Part shown: piece after piece, positions 33,036 through 43,931 of the stretch
How the letters are laid out: the number at the start of each line of letters is the position of its first letter
Numbering within the stretch: the first letter of the stretch is position 1
NCBI RefSeq assembly: GCF_900497805.2
Contig: NW_020948739.1
Location: forward strand, 12,987,333-13,051,332
DNA: 64,000 nt
Source: Vombatus ursinus
Taxonomy: Eukaryota > Chordata > Mammalia > Diprotodontia > Vombatidae
Direction of reading: 5' to 3'
Notes under the pieces: model-generated
Database searches by the model: none
Told to the model about the DNA's origin: nothing
What the model saw: only the letters and a program-made list of their open reading frames with translations
Program-made: the position numbers and the translations under genes

Positions 33036-33940
33036 ACTAGCATGCCAGGAGCAGACAGTCAGTGTGGAGGAAAGCAATAAAGAGAATAAAGGATAGCCTA
33101 AATGGGAAGAGGAGTTATTCCAAGTTTACCTGTTTCACAATTTTGCCTGGGGCTAACCCTGTCTGCTCTTCCCTGTTAACCTCTTCTCTACTGAGCTAAA
33201 ACAGAAATGGAGGTGTAAAGAAGAGAGAAGAGAATAAGATCATCCTTCTCATATTCCCAGCAGCAGAAAATCCTTCAATGTTTTAAATGGATGGATAGTC
33301 TGATAATTCCCCCCTTTGGGGAAAGGGGGATATTTAGGGAGAGGGGAGGATTCATAGAATCCATGGAGAAAATCAGGGTATAAAAGAACATGATAATTTG
33401 TGTACTAGAATGACTCAGAGTTGAAAGCAAATCAAATAACTTGCTTTGTTTTTTTCCTTATTTTTTTTTCCCCTTTGACCTTACAATGGTACCAACATCT
33501 CAAGGTAACAGATGTAAAGGCAGGATGGGATTTTTTGGAATCTGGCTGGCTCCTTTGGGCAATGCAGAAAAGCTCGGGCATAAATGACTGGAAGAACAGA
33601 GCCAATATGGGGAAGACTCTCTCTGTCTCTGAAGCTTGGCTGCCTTACTTGGAATGTTTATCTAAAGCATGTTTTCCATTCAATTGCACAATTACCATAG
33701 GGTCAGGCGCCTCAGTAAAGTAGATGTTCTGTACCTTGGAAGAGGTCCCTGAGCTAGTCTCAGGATCAAACTGGAGCAAAATGAGGCAGGATCCTTTGGA
33801 AAACCAATCATTGACACTAGAGAATAGGGGATATTTAAACATTTTTTTTGAAATCCACTCCTGTAGAGTGTGTTGCAGTAGTTACAGATTTGGAGTGCTA
33901 CTGTGTTGAGCTAATTCATTACTAATGGTTTAATAATAAT
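33036..33940. other. low-repeat unique stretch
   Basis: No repeat family recognised. Three small frames on both strands (33421-33723, 33645-33842, 33724-33909) without known motifs. Contains a G-quadruplex-capable tract at 33309-33346. Confidence 0.45.
33309..33346 (+). other. G-rich tract: G-quadruplex motif overlapping a hairpin
   Basis: Four G-runs (33318-33321, 33325-33329, 33337-33339, 33343-33346) with loops of 3, 7 and 3 bases fit the usual G-quadruplex pattern. The first two runs also belong to a stem of cccccttt with aaaggggg closing a gggg loop. No regulatory role is shown. Confidence 0.6.
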
Positions 33941-33944
33941 AATA

Positions 33945-34145
33945 ATAATGGAAATTATTTAGAGTTTTAAAGCTTGCAAAGTACTTTATTTATATCATAG
34001 TTAAATATCATAACCACCAATGAATTAGGGACTACAAGTATTATTATCCTCATTTCACAGGTGAGAAAATTAAGACTTAGAGCAATGAAGGAACTTGATA
34101 ATTGAGGTTACATAACAAGTATCAGAGATGAGATTCAGTGTGTTC
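33945..34145 (-). mobile_element. MIR, antisense
   Basis: (ATA) run, then 'agcttgcaaagtactttat', 'ttcacaggtgagaaaatta'. Confidence 0.7.
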
Positions 34146-34309
34146 AATGGGATTTTGAAGATTGCTCAGAATGTGATGCACGAGAGCCAGGGGTTGGCAC
34201 CTGTCATTTGCAGTAGAAATATGTCTTGTCCTGCTTGCAGAAGAGGTAAAGTTGGACTATCTCCAAAGTATCACCCAACCTGAGGTTAAAACCACTTAGC
34301 AGTAAACTA

Positions 34310-34440
34310 CAAAGATGTATTTTGATGTAGTGGAAAGAGCATTCGACTCAGAGTTCAAGTCTCCTTTCTGCCACTCACCAAACTATGACCTTGGGCAAGT
34401 CACTTAACTTTTACCATCTTTTGTTTCTTCACAAATAAGT
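34310..34440 (+). mobile_element. MIR fragment
   Basis: 'tgtagtggaaagagcattc', 'gaccttgggcaagtcactta'. Confidence 0.75.
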
Positions 34441-34469
34441 TAGTGCTAATGGCTGTCCCCTCCCCCAGG

Positions 34470-34710
34470 AGGTAGCCTGGTCCAGTGAATAGAGAATTGG
34501 TTTCACAGTCAGGAAAATAAGTATACAAATCCACCTCTGATTCATATGAGGTATGAGAACACTGGCAAATTATTTAACCTCTCAATGCCTTTGGGCAAGC
34601 TTCTATTGCTAAATTTCAGATATGGTGGTGATCTGCTCTAGTAGAGGGAGTTTCCTCACTGGGAGTTCCCTATTTCAGTGAAATCTCAGTTCTTATAAAA
34701 AAAAATCTGC
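34470..34710 (+). mobile_element. MAR1-type CORE-SINE
   Basis: 'tggtccagtgaatagagaat' head and the diagnostic MAR1 right part 'gagggagtttcctcactggg' followed by agttccctat. Confidence 0.8.
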
Positions 34711-34939
34711 CTCCATTATCTTGCATTATGGAAGTGACCCTAGGTTCTTGAAAGCTTTGTCAATGGAGTACAAACTCTAACAAATTCTGCCAATCCAGAA
34801 AGGTTTTGAATTTGAGCCCTATGACAGTCTATATATCTGTAATCTGGAAAATATTTCAGTTACTGCTAATGAAGAAGTTCATCATTAGTAATCTGGACCA
34901 CTAAGGGGTTGAATTTGAAGGGCCATGGAAATGCAAAAA

Positions 34940-35100
34940 GCTGTCCCTTAAAGCATGGAGGAATTAGAATGAAATCACAGGTCTTCCCACTTACTACCCA
35001 TGTAACCTAAGGCAAGTCACATAAACCTTCGTGGGCTGAGGCTTTAGAAGATAAGGAAGTGGAAGTAGATGACTTCTGAAGTCCCTTCTAAGTCTGCATC
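34940..35100 (+). mobile_element. MIR fragment
   Basis: 'ctaaggcaagtcacataaac' and 'tgaagtcccttctaagtctg'. Confidence 0.6.
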
Positions 35101-35319
35101 TAGGCTCTTCTGAGCCCTTCTGGGAAACATTAAAAAAATAGAATGAGATCCATTCTTCAGTATCCAAATAAACCTATCTTTATTGATTAAGAATACTATG
35201 TATGCTAATTCAAACCAATTACCAAAGCAGATCATTAAAAAAAATACAAAATAGTAGGTGCTTAATAAATGTTTGTCTACTTATTAATTATACAAAAATG
35301 ATCTTTAGAAAGAAACAAG

Positions 35320-35470
35320 TTCTTTTCCAAGATTCACTATTCACTTGCTGTATGATTTTGATCTAATCACTTCACTACTCTTGGTTTGTTCCCATATCCA
35401 GAAAATTAGGGGTTGATTTGGGTAATCATGAATGTGAGCATCACCTACAACACTGTATGATCTTATAGGG
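35320..35470 (+). mobile_element. MIR fragment
   Basis: 'cttgctgtatgattttgatc', 'aatcacttcactactcttgg'. Very diverged. Confidence 0.5.
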
Positions 35471-35574
35471 GTTGGAATAGGGACTGCACCAGTGATTTCA
35501 TGAGTATATGCCATAAAGGAACTCTCTCTAGAAATGCAAGTTGCCATCTTCTCTGCAACTTGTAGAGTACCCAG

Positions 35575-35815
35575 AGCACTGAGAACTTCAATGACATGAC
35601 CAAGGTCATGAAGCCAATATGTGTCAGAGGCAGGACTTAAACCCAGGTCTTCCCAGCTCCAAGACTGGTGTGCTAATTACACTCTCTTTTATCTTAGAAT
35701 CTTCACCTTACAATTCTATGAAATATGGAGCCTAAGGTCATATAGCATATAATACATGTCAAAGAGAGGACTTGAATCCTAGTTAACCTGACTCCAAGGA
35801 TCCACTACACCATAA
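35575..35815 (-). mobile_element. two MIR fragments, antisense
   Basis: First: 'tgtcagaggcaggacttaaa' and 'cccaggtcttcccagctcc'. Second, from 35700: 'taaggtcatatagcatata', 'gaggacttgaatcctagt'. Confidence 0.65.
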
Positions 35816-35944
35816 AGTCTTTTGTTCAATTCCCATATGTTGCCTAAAGGTCTAGATTCCTTCCTATTTTATGTATTCTTGATAATCACAAATGATTTCA
35901 AATATGACAGCTTTCACTAGTAATAGTGGTTTACCCATGATGCT

Positions 35945-36095
35945 CCATTCACTTGGCAAGTATTTATTAACTATCTATTTTATTATGATACTGTTCTAAG
36001 GCCTGAGGCAAACACAAAAGTGTAAGTGGTCCTTGAGCTCTATCTATAAGCTTATAATTTATCTGTTAACATAAAATATTCATTTACAACATAGT
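35945..36095 (-). mobile_element. L2 LINE 3' terminus, antisense
   Basis: 'caagtatttattaactatc', 'ctgttctaaggcctgagg', 'agcttataatttatctg'. Confidence 0.65.
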
Positions 36096-36204
36096 TAAGT
36101 AATAGTGAATTGCTTTATCCCTAAATAGTCAGGTGCCAAAAGTGAATGAGACAGACATAGTATTACTGTCTTCATCTGAGCTATGTAAACACCTTCAAGA
36201 TACA

Positions 36205-36292
36205 GACTGATTACTTTTGTCTTTGTATAGCTACCACCTAGCTCCATGCTTTGTATATAGTAGGCACTTAATAAGTGCTTGTTGAATCTAGT
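36205..36292 (+). mobile_element. L2 LINE 3' terminus
   Basis: 'tagtaggcacttaataagtg' followed by cttgttgaat. Confidence 0.8.
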
Positions 36293-36340
36293 GCAACTAA
36301 CCCCTCTGTCTTAAAGGCTCATTGTGGATTTTTTTGTCAT

Positions 36341-36685
36341 GAAATCATAGACTTAGATTTGAAAGAGAATTCAGATGTCATGTAGTCCAATCCTAGTTCA
36401 ATCCCAAATTCCCTCTATAATTACCCCAACATGTGGTCATCCAGCCTTTGACTGAAGAAATTCTCTAATGACTAGCAACTCATTTACCCTAAGGCATCTG
36501 AGTCTACTTTTGGACAGATCTAACTGTTAGAGCAATTTCCCTTAGGTTGAGCCAAAATCTGCCTTCCTGTAAATTCCACCCATCATTCCTAGCTTTGCCC
36601 TCTAGGGCCAAGTAGAGCAAGTCTAATTAATCCCTCTTACACATGTCAGTGCATCAAATACTTGAAGACAGCTCTGATATGTGGG
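36341..36685 (-). mobile_element. CR1/L3-type LINE 3' end, antisense
   Basis: 'atgtggtcatccagcctttg', 'cagatctaactgttagag', 'gagccaaaatctgccttcc', 'atacttgaagacagctctg'. Confidence 0.8.
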
Positions 36686-37504
36686 TGGCACAGTAGAAAT
36701 AACACAATGAGCTTCCTTTCCTCATACTTTAAAGGATGTGTGAATTTAGCTCTCATTAATAACATGAAACAGAAGTGTTGGCAACACAGAAGTTTAGTTT
36801 ATGACTTTTTTACCATTATATAATCATACATAGCAAAGAAGTATATCTAATGGAGATGAAACAATATTTCCTATCCTATCCAACATTATTCATTCTAGGC
36901 ATCTTCTATGTTCAAAGAACAGTGTGCCAAGTGTTAAGAACAAAAGATATAATGAAAAACTAATCCCTCTTCTTAAGGAGCTTACATTCTACTGGCAGAG
37001 AGGGAGAAGCTACAGCATGTATGTAGATGAGTATGTTTATGATATTTGAGAGAGGACAGTATACCAACTAGGGAATCAGGAAAAGCTTTTCATAAGAGGT
37101 GGCACATGAGCTGAGCCTTGAAAGAATCTATAGATTCTAAGAGCTAGAGGTGAGGAGGAAGCAAATTCCATCATGGGGGACAGCCTAGACAAAGGCATGT
37201 TGGTGGGAGCTGGAAGGTTGAGTCTGAGAAATAGGAAATAAGCTTGTTTGGCTGGAAAGTAGAATGTATGAAGGGGAGTTTGTATGGAATAAGCCTGGAA
37301 AAGTAGCTGCAGTCAGATGAGAATAGTTGTAAGTATCACCATTAGGAACTCATATTTTATATTACAGACAACTGATTGGATTTGGTGAAGGTAAGGATGA
37401 GGAGAAAGTAAAGAATGAACCCAAGGTTGTAAAGTTGGGTTAGTGGAAAGGTGCTCATATCCTCCGAAGAAATGAGAAAATTAGGAAGAAGGAACACATT
37501 CATA

Positions 37505-37690
37505 GATGTAGATTTAAAAAGGACCTCAGAAGCCATCAAATCCAAACACCTCATTTCATAGATGAGGAAACTGAGGCATAAAGAAGTTAAATGATTGCCT
37601 AACATCATATAACTAGTAAGTATCTGAGGTAATTTGTGAACTTAGGCCTTCCAGACTCTAAGACCAGTGCTATATCCACTATCCTATGCT
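37505..37690 (-). mobile_element. MIR inside L2, antisense
   Basis: 'tcatagatgaggaaactgag', 'catataactagtaagtatc', 'agtgctatatccactatcc'. Confidence 0.8.
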
Positions 37691-37702
37691 GAAGCAAGGA
37701 GA

Positions 37703-37958
37703 TTTTTGTTGTTCAACCATTTCTATCATGTCCAACTCTTCATGACCCCATTTGGGGTTTTCTTGGCAAAGATACTAGAATGGTTTGCCATTTTCTTCTC
37801 CTGCTCATTTTACAGAAGAGAAACTGAGGCAAACAGGGTTAAGCGACTAGCCCAGGGTCAAATAGCTAGTAAGTATCTGAGGCCATATTTAAACTCATGA
37901 AGATGAGTCTAACTGATTCCAAGCCCAGTACACTATCCACTGTACCATCTAGCTGCCC
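37703..37958 (-). mobile_element. RTE-tailed tRNA-SINE (long form) inside L2, antisense
   Basis: 'cttcatgaccccatttgggg', 'cattttacagaagagaaact', 'ctgtaccatctagctgcc'. Confidence 0.9.
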
Positions 37959-38025
37959 AAGTAAGAAGATAATGAATTCTCTTTTGGACCTGTTGTATTT
38001 TGAGATATCTAGGGGATTTGCCGAG

Positions 38026-38255
38026 AAATGGCATGGTTAGATAGCCATTCTAGAAGCCAGGAAGACCTGGATTCAAAATCTGACTTATACATGTACTGGC
38101 TATGTGATCCTGGATAAGTAACTCCTCAGTGCTCTAGACCTTTTTGAGGCTAAAACAATGCAAAGAAGGTGCTGATATGCATTGGTAGAAGGAGTTTCTT
38201 CATCTGGGAGTTCTCAAAAAAAGTTAAATCACAGATCCAGCCCCTATCTTTATTC
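38026..38255 (+). mobile_element. MAR1-type CORE-SINE inside L2
   Basis: 'ccaggaagacctggattcaa', 'gtgctgatatgcattggtag', 'ggagtttcttcatctgggag'. Confidence 0.8.
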
Positions 38256-38322
38256 CATGGATATCCAGGTAGAAATGTTCATCACCAGTAGGCAACTGGT
38301 AATGAAAGACAGCAGAAATATT

Positions 38323-38473
38323 ATTGATTTTTTTTTTGATGAGACAATTGGGGTTAAGTGACTTGCCCAGAGTCACACAGATAGTGGGTGTTATGTGTCT
38401 GAGGCCAAATCTGAACTCAGGTCCTCCTGACTCCAGGGCCAATGCTCTATCTACTGAGCCACCTAGCTGCCCC
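38323..38473 (-). mobile_element. short tRNA-SINE with perfect 17-bp target duplication
   Basis: Flanked by the identical 17-mer aagacagcagaaatatt at 38306-38322 and 38474-38490. The left side is the T-run, the right side 'gccacctagctgcccc'. The undamaged target duplication implies a fairly recent insertion. Overlapping frames on both strands are SINE text. Confidence 0.95.
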
Positions 38474-38667
38474 AAGACAGCAGAAATATTAAAACTGGAT
38501 TATAGATCTAGGAGAAGGCTGCATGAAGATGATTATTGAGCCCACTTGATATTACTAAGAAAGAAGCTGCAGAGAGAGAAAATAAGAGAACCTGAGGTGT
38601 AGCTTCAGGGAATGCCCATGCAGTAAGGATGGGACATGGATGGTGATCTAGCGAAGGAAACTGATCA

Positions 38668-38725
38668 GGAGTAGTAAAAAAGAAAAAGAAAAAGAAAGAA
38701 AAGAAAAGAAAAAAGGAAGAGAACT
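38668..38725. repeat. (GAAAA)n A-rich low-complexity tract
   Basis: gaaaaagaaaaagaaag-type units. Confidence 0.9.
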
Positions 38726-39440
38726 AGCAGAGAAAACTAAAGGAGTGAAATCAAGAAGAATGAGAACTGAGAAAAAGGTCATCAGATTTATCAAACAGGA
38801 AATCATAGATACCTTTGAAGAAAGTCATTTAAGTCAAATGGTAAGATTGAAATCTAAATTTCAAGGCTATGGGGAAGTGAGTAGGTGGAGACAAGACAAG
38901 TATTGATTGTTTATTCCCCTGGGACTTAGCCTGTTAAAAAGAAGAAAGATATAATGTGAAAATTTGAGGGAGTAGTAGGGTCAGGTAGAAGTGTTTTGTT
39001 TTATTTTTAGTATGAGAAAGACTTGGGCATATTTCTAGGCATCAAAGAAGGAGAAATATTGAAGATTAGTGAGGGGATGAGAATAATCATGGGAGCTTCT
39101 CAAGGAAATGAACACGATGAGAACAATATGAAAAGACACATAAGCTGTTGAACAGCAAAATAAGCAAAACCTGGAGAAGAATATGCGTGATGAGGAAGAC
39201 AATGTAAATGGAAAGAATAACAACAAGACAATCACATGAAATAATATAAACTTATAATGGTCAAATTTACACCCCAATGAAGACATCTAGGAAGTCACTA
39301 CCATCACTTCTTTGCAGAATTGGGGGACTCTGTGTGCAAAACATTGAATAAAATGTTCAACTTTTCTCAATGTATTGGAATAAAGGAATGTTTCTCTGGG
39401 AAGAGAATGGAAGAGATTATGCATTAGAAAATATAGGTTA

Positions 39441-39960
39441 GAGGGCAGAGTCAAGATGGTGGAGTGAAATCAGGGACTTGCCTGAGCTCTTCCCCAAATC
39501 TCTTCAAATACCTCTAAAAAGTGAGTCTGAACAAATTCTAGAGTGGCATAACCCATGAAGAAATGGAGTGGGCAGATTTATAGCCCAGGACAAGCTGGAG
39601 GTTCAACTGGAAAGGTCAGTTGCACCAGCCTGAGAGAGGAGTGACCAACGTGCAGGGTGCAGCACAGATTCAGCCTAAGCAAAGCCTGAGCAGGCTTCAG
39701 GGGACTGAATCACCAGCAGCAGTGACAAGTTCCAGTCTTCTCAGCCCACAGACACCACAGACAACTTAGAAGGTGAGTGGGAAGGGTCTGTCTGAACTGG
39801 GTGAGAGCGAAGCACAATCCAGCACAGGGTTACAGGGCATGCCAATACAGCCCCTGCACCAGCAAACCAGGAACAGGCCTTGAGAGTGACTGAATCAGCA
39901 GTAGCAGCAGTGCTGCTCCTGGAGCTATTAGCCCACAGACTGAATGTTTGAAAGTCACAT
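39441..39960 (+). mobile_element. L1 5'-UTR unit, first type
   Basis: Opens with 'gagtcaagatggtggagtg', the L1 promoter start of marsupial type, followed by GC-richer UTR text ('agcctgagcaggcttcagg', 'ggagctattagcccacag'). The aagatgg box resembles the YY1 site at the start of mammalian L1 5' UTRs. A second L1 5' end starts 520 bp downstream. Confidence 0.7.
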
Positions 39961-41298
39961 GTAGACTTCCAGAAGCCAAGATGGCAGAGTAAGCAGAAAG
40001 TTGCTCTCATTCTCCCTTACTGACCTTGAAAAACCCAGAGAATATTGCCCCAGGTCTGAAATAATAGTAGAGTCAGCAGAAAGACTAGATACAGCAGTCT
40101 TTTAGCTCACGGGAAAGGTCCCTCTTGCTGTGACTGAAGGGGACCAGTACTGGAAGGTAGGCGTCCCAGCAATCCAATGGCAAGCCCCACTGCAGCAAAC
40201 CAGTAACCAGGCCCGTAGCCCCCAGCACAAGAAGCCTGGGACAGTGCTCACTATGCCTCAGAAGAAGAGATCAACTTTAAAAGCCAGAAAAAAAAGGCAA
40301 ACACAATCAAGAAGAACCATAGAAAAACAATGACCATAGAAAAGTATCTTGGTGACAGAGAACTCCAAAACACAAATTCAGGAGAGGATAACATTGTCAA
40401 TATACCCACATATGAAACCTCAGACAGAAATATGAACTGATCTCAAGCCCAAAAAGCCTTGAAAGAGCTGAAGAAGGATTTTATAAGTCAAACAAGGGAG
40501 GTAGAAGAAAAATTGAACAATTCCTTTAAAAATAGAGTTGACAAAATGGAGGAAAAAAAGTCACTGAAGAAAACAACTCCCTAAAAAGTAAAATGGGCCA
40601 AATGGAAAAGGAGGTACAAAAGCTAAATGAAGAAAACATTTCATTAAAAATTAGAATTGGGCAATTGAAAGCTAATGACTCTATGAAACATTAAGAATCA
40701 GTCAAACAAAATCAAAAGAATGATAAAATAGAAGAAAATGTAAAATTCCTCATTGGAAAAAAAAACAGCCATGCAAAATACATCCAGGAGAGATAACTTC
40801 AGAATTGTAGGTCTACCTGAAAGCCATGATGAAAAAAAAAAAGTCTAGACAGCATCTTTCAGGAGATCGTCAAGAAAAACTGCCCTGAGGCCCTAGAACC
40901 AGAGGATAAAATAGTCACTGAAAGAATCCACCCATCACCTCCTGAAAGGGATCCCAAATTGAAAACGTCAAGGAGTATTGTAGCCAAATTCCAGAATTAT
41001 CAGGTCAAGGAGAAAATCTTGCAAGCAGCCAGAAAACAACAATTCAAATATTGTGGAACCACAGTCAGGATTACGCAGGACTTTGTAGCTTCTACGTTAG
41101 AAGATCAGAGGGCTTGGAACATGATATTCTTAGGCAAAGGAGCTTGGATTACAATCAAGGATGAACTACCCAGCAAAATTGAGCATAATCTTTCAGGAGA
41201 GGAGATAGTAATTCAATGAAATAAGAGACTTCCAGACTTTCTTGATGAAAAGACCAGAGCTCAATGGAAAATTTGACCTTCAAATACAAGACTCAAGA
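39961..41298 (+). mobile_element. L1 5'-UTR (second type) and ORF1 remnant
   Basis: Starts at 'cagaagccaagatggcagag'. ORF1 begins near 40253 (MPQKKRSTLKARKKR), passes through a lysine/glutamate-rich coiled-coil part (40460-40740) and the RNA-recognition part (RIVGLPESHD near 40810). It ends with the C-terminal domain in frame 40959-41219 (VKEKILQAARKQQ, then VRITQDFVASTLEDQRAW), closely parallel to human L1 ORF1 (KERILKAAREK...SADFSKETLQARR). ORF1p is the trimeric RNA-binding protein of L1. At least one stop and frame changes break it. No ORF2 follows; at about 41299 it runs directly into an RTE-type tail. Confidence 0.85.
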
Positions 41299-41390
41299 CC
41301 ACTCCAGCATCTTTGTCAAGAAAACCTCCTGGACAGTATTGATGGGGTCATGAAGAGTTGGACATGACTGAATGACTTAACAACAATGGA
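41299..41390 (+). mobile_element. RTE-SINE 3' tail only, joined to L1 ORF1
   Basis: 'ccactccagcatctttgtc', 'ggggtcatgaagagttggac', 'gacttaacaacaatgg': the last 90 bp of the RTE-tailed SINE (or of its RTE partner) with no head. Confidence 0.85.
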
Positions 41391-41391
41391 C

Positions 41392-41455
41392 ATACATACA
41401 AATATGTATACATATATGTACATCTATAGTATATTTGCATACATATTCACATATA
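41392..41455. repeat. (CATA)n/(TATA) microsatellite
   Basis: acatacatacaaatatg and related units. 41460-41550 that follows looks like an antisense MIR core (acagaagaggaaattgaag). Confidence 0.85.
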
Positions 41456-41680
41456 TGGATCTAGTTAATGTAAGTAGATCTAACTCAATCCTCTTATTTT
41501 ACAGAAGAGGAAATTGAAGCCTAGTGAAAGGTACCAACCTGTTTAATATCAAGATTTCTAGGGTTCCTGACAGCTAGTCTATTCTTCTTTCTTTTATAAC
41601 TTAGTCTCTAAATCTTTAACAGCACCATAGCAAGTTGTTGTACATTTTGAACTACAAATATTGGTTGGTTGGTTGGTTAG

Positions 41681-41849
41681 GGTTTTTTTTTGTGTTTTTT
41701 GTTTTTGTTTTTGGCTAGGCAATGGGGTTAAGTGACTTGCCCAGGACCACACAGCTAGTAAGTGTTTTTATGTGTCTAAGGCCATATTTGAACTTAGGTC
41801 CTTCTGAATCCAGGGCCAGTGCTCTTTCCACTGTACCACCTAGCTGCCC
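41681..41849 (-). mobile_element. short tRNA-SINE, antisense, with target duplication
   Basis: T-rich left end, 'ctgtaccacctagctgccc' right end, flanked by tggttggttag at 41670-41680 and 41850-41860. Inserted at the tail of the LINE at 41861. Confidence 0.92.
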
Positions 41850-41860
41850 TGGTTGGTTAG

Positions 41861-42600
41861 TTTTTGTCCTTCATTCTCAAAAAGGACCAAAATGACATCA
41901 CTATGCTAGAGTCAAGTTACAGCGTGTCCAGCTGTGTCTGGTTAGACCAATATGAGCTCAGAATGTTCTACCACGCCTTGGGCACAAACAGTCCATGTGA
42001 ACATTTGGGGTGGATTCTCTAAATTTGTGCATGTTGTGTTTCTTTTGAGCTACTTCAATTCTGCTTTGCTCATAGAACACAGCACCTTTTCTGATGTGGG
42101 CATGCCATGCTGAGTGGTCCTGTGTCAATGTCTCCCATGTCACACTATCAATTCCAAAGTTTTTAAGACACCTTGAGAGTGTCCTTGTATCATTTCTTCT
42201 GACCACCAGCTGAATGCTTGCCCTGTGTGAGTTCTCCATAAAATAGTCATTTTGGCAAGCATATGCTTTGCATTCAAATAATGTGGCCAGTCTTTCAGAG
42301 TTGCAATTTCTGAAGTACAGTCTGAATGCTTGACAGTTTAGTTCAAGAAAGGACCTCAGTGTCTGATATCTTATCCTGCCAGGTGATCTTCAGAATCTTC
42401 CTAAGACAATTCAAATGGAAGTGATTCAGTTTTCTGGCATGGCGCTGGTATACTGTCCAGGTTTCACAGGCATACAACAATGAGGTGTATGGTAGTCAGT
42501 CTAATACCTCTTCTCTCCCACACTTTCCATCGGAGTCTCCCGAACACTGAGCTAGCTCTGACTACATGTGCTTCAACCTTATTATCAATGGGTATATCCC
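41861..42600 (-). mobile_element. LINE 3' part encoding a C2H2-ended reverse-transcriptase tail, antisense
   Basis: The minus-strand frame 41958-42239 reads RRNDTRTLSRCLKNF then GIDSVTWETLTQDHSAW, HIRKGAVFYEQSRIEVAQ and ends near CPRRGRTF. This is the C-terminal region of a LINE ORF known from many animals, where it continues into a C2H2 finger (CPTCGRTFRARIGLISHLRTH-like, shortened here). The 3' end carries the tail 'ggtcctttttgagaatga' (minus strand). I cannot name the clade with certainty; RTE-like or Dong/R4-like are options. Confidence 0.65.
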
Positions 42601-43178
42601 TGGAAAGTACACTACCAAGGTAAGAACTACAATGTAAGTTGTAGTCAAAGCACCAGCTCCTATATGAGACCTTCCCAAGTCTCCTATATATATAAGGAAG
42701 AGTTCAATAGCATTTGCTGGTTTAGTTTTGTGTTCTATCCCATTGAGGAAAATAAACATCTTATTTACTTATGGGAGAAGTTGCACACAGGTTTTAGTTT
42801 CTTTGGGGGTTTTTTGGCTTTTTTATGCAATATGATTTCCACTATTGAATAAAAATCTCTTTGATTGAAAAGCTTTAATTTCCCAACTATTTAGCCAGTC
42901 TGTATTGGTCATCTACATTCTCTATAGGCTTTGCTCTGTATGTTAAGGAGGGGATCTTATCCTCTTTCAGATGAAGAAAGCATTCCTCTGTAAAAATCTA
43001 CTCAGCAAAGGAAATTGCCCCCTTTAATTTTGTCAAAGTGCCATACATCTTTCTCTTTTCCCCTAACAATGTCTCCTTGTAAATCCCATAATTAGAAGCC
43101 CTTGATGAAGTGTTTGTTATATTAGTGATTCATTATGGAGGCCATGCCTCTCAATAGAATCAACTGGGGGAATGAAGG
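42601..43178. other. unclassified stretch
   Basis: May include more of the antisense LINE up to about 42700, then unique. Frames at 42562-42852 on both strands have no known motif. Confidence 0.4.
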
Positions 43179-43251
43179 CCTTAGACACTTGACACTTACT
43201 AGCTGTGTAACCGTGGGCAAGTCACTTAACCCCAATTGCCTCACCAAAAAA
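43179..43251 (+). mobile_element. 5'-truncated short tRNA-SINE
   Basis: 'ccttagacacttgacactt', 'gtcacttaaccccaattgcc', A-run. Flanking aatgaagg at 43171-43178 and 43252-43259 is a target duplication, so truncation happened at insertion. Confidence 0.88.
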
Positions 43252-43259
43252 AATGAAGG

Positions 43260-43931
43260 AATGAAAGAAATGATTATTAATAACCAATATCTGAGGGGGG
43301 AGGGGATTCAGAGGTCTCCTTTTTTTCTAAATTCCTAATTTTTAAAAGTTCAGTTTTCTTGAAGGACATTGCTGATAATGAGATTGCAGAGACTCTCCAA
43401 GATCTTGATCAGACCCCACCCAAATTTGAAAAGAATTTAATCTAGGTTGGGGAAGCCCATTTTGTTCTACTTAGCTTTCAGGAAACAGATCCTTTTGCCT
43501 AAATAGCCCAAGGCTGTGGGTCATCTCAGTAGATATAATTTATCTGTGCAAGGATCACTCTCAGCCTCTCACTGACCACCTACTGTTTCTAAGAGCATAG
43601 AAACTGTGACTCCATTGCCATGACTGTCCTTGGTTTAAGAGACACGGTCAAATAACCATCCTTTTATTAATAACTTTTTGGCCTTATTAATAAAATGATT
43701 AAATTACCTAGAAACTATATTTCCCAAACCTTTTTAAATGTCAAAAACCTTTCTGTACATATCTTTGATAGACGATTGGACAATGAACTGGGCCCGGAAT
43801 AGAATAGCAAGAAGAAATGGAGCTGGAGAGCATTTAGAAAATTCAATGCTTTCAACAATACCAAGCTTTTCCCTGAAAAAAAAAGTCTATCTTTTTAATA
43901 ATAATAATAACCTTCCATTAAGAATGTGTAG
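43260..43931. other. unique non-coding stretch
   Basis: No repeat recognised except an (AAT)n-like run near 43896. Confidence 0.4.

Larger units (their letters stand above)
36885..39290 (-). mobile_element. L2 LINE, antisense, about 1.5 kb carrying four later insertions
   Basis: L2 text in antisense order runs through 36885-37500, 37960-38025, 38256-38322 and 38491-39290. Examples are 'aaggagcttacattctact', 'ttggatttggtgaaggtaag', 'ataatgaattctcttttgga', 'gatatccaggtagaaatgtt', 'actgagaaaaaggtcatcag' and 'gattagtgaggggatgagaa'. It is interrupted by a MIR, an RTE-SINE, a MAR1 and a short SINE, each listed separately. The 5' part reaches the antisense reverse-transcriptase region. No intact frame. 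Confidence 0.8.
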
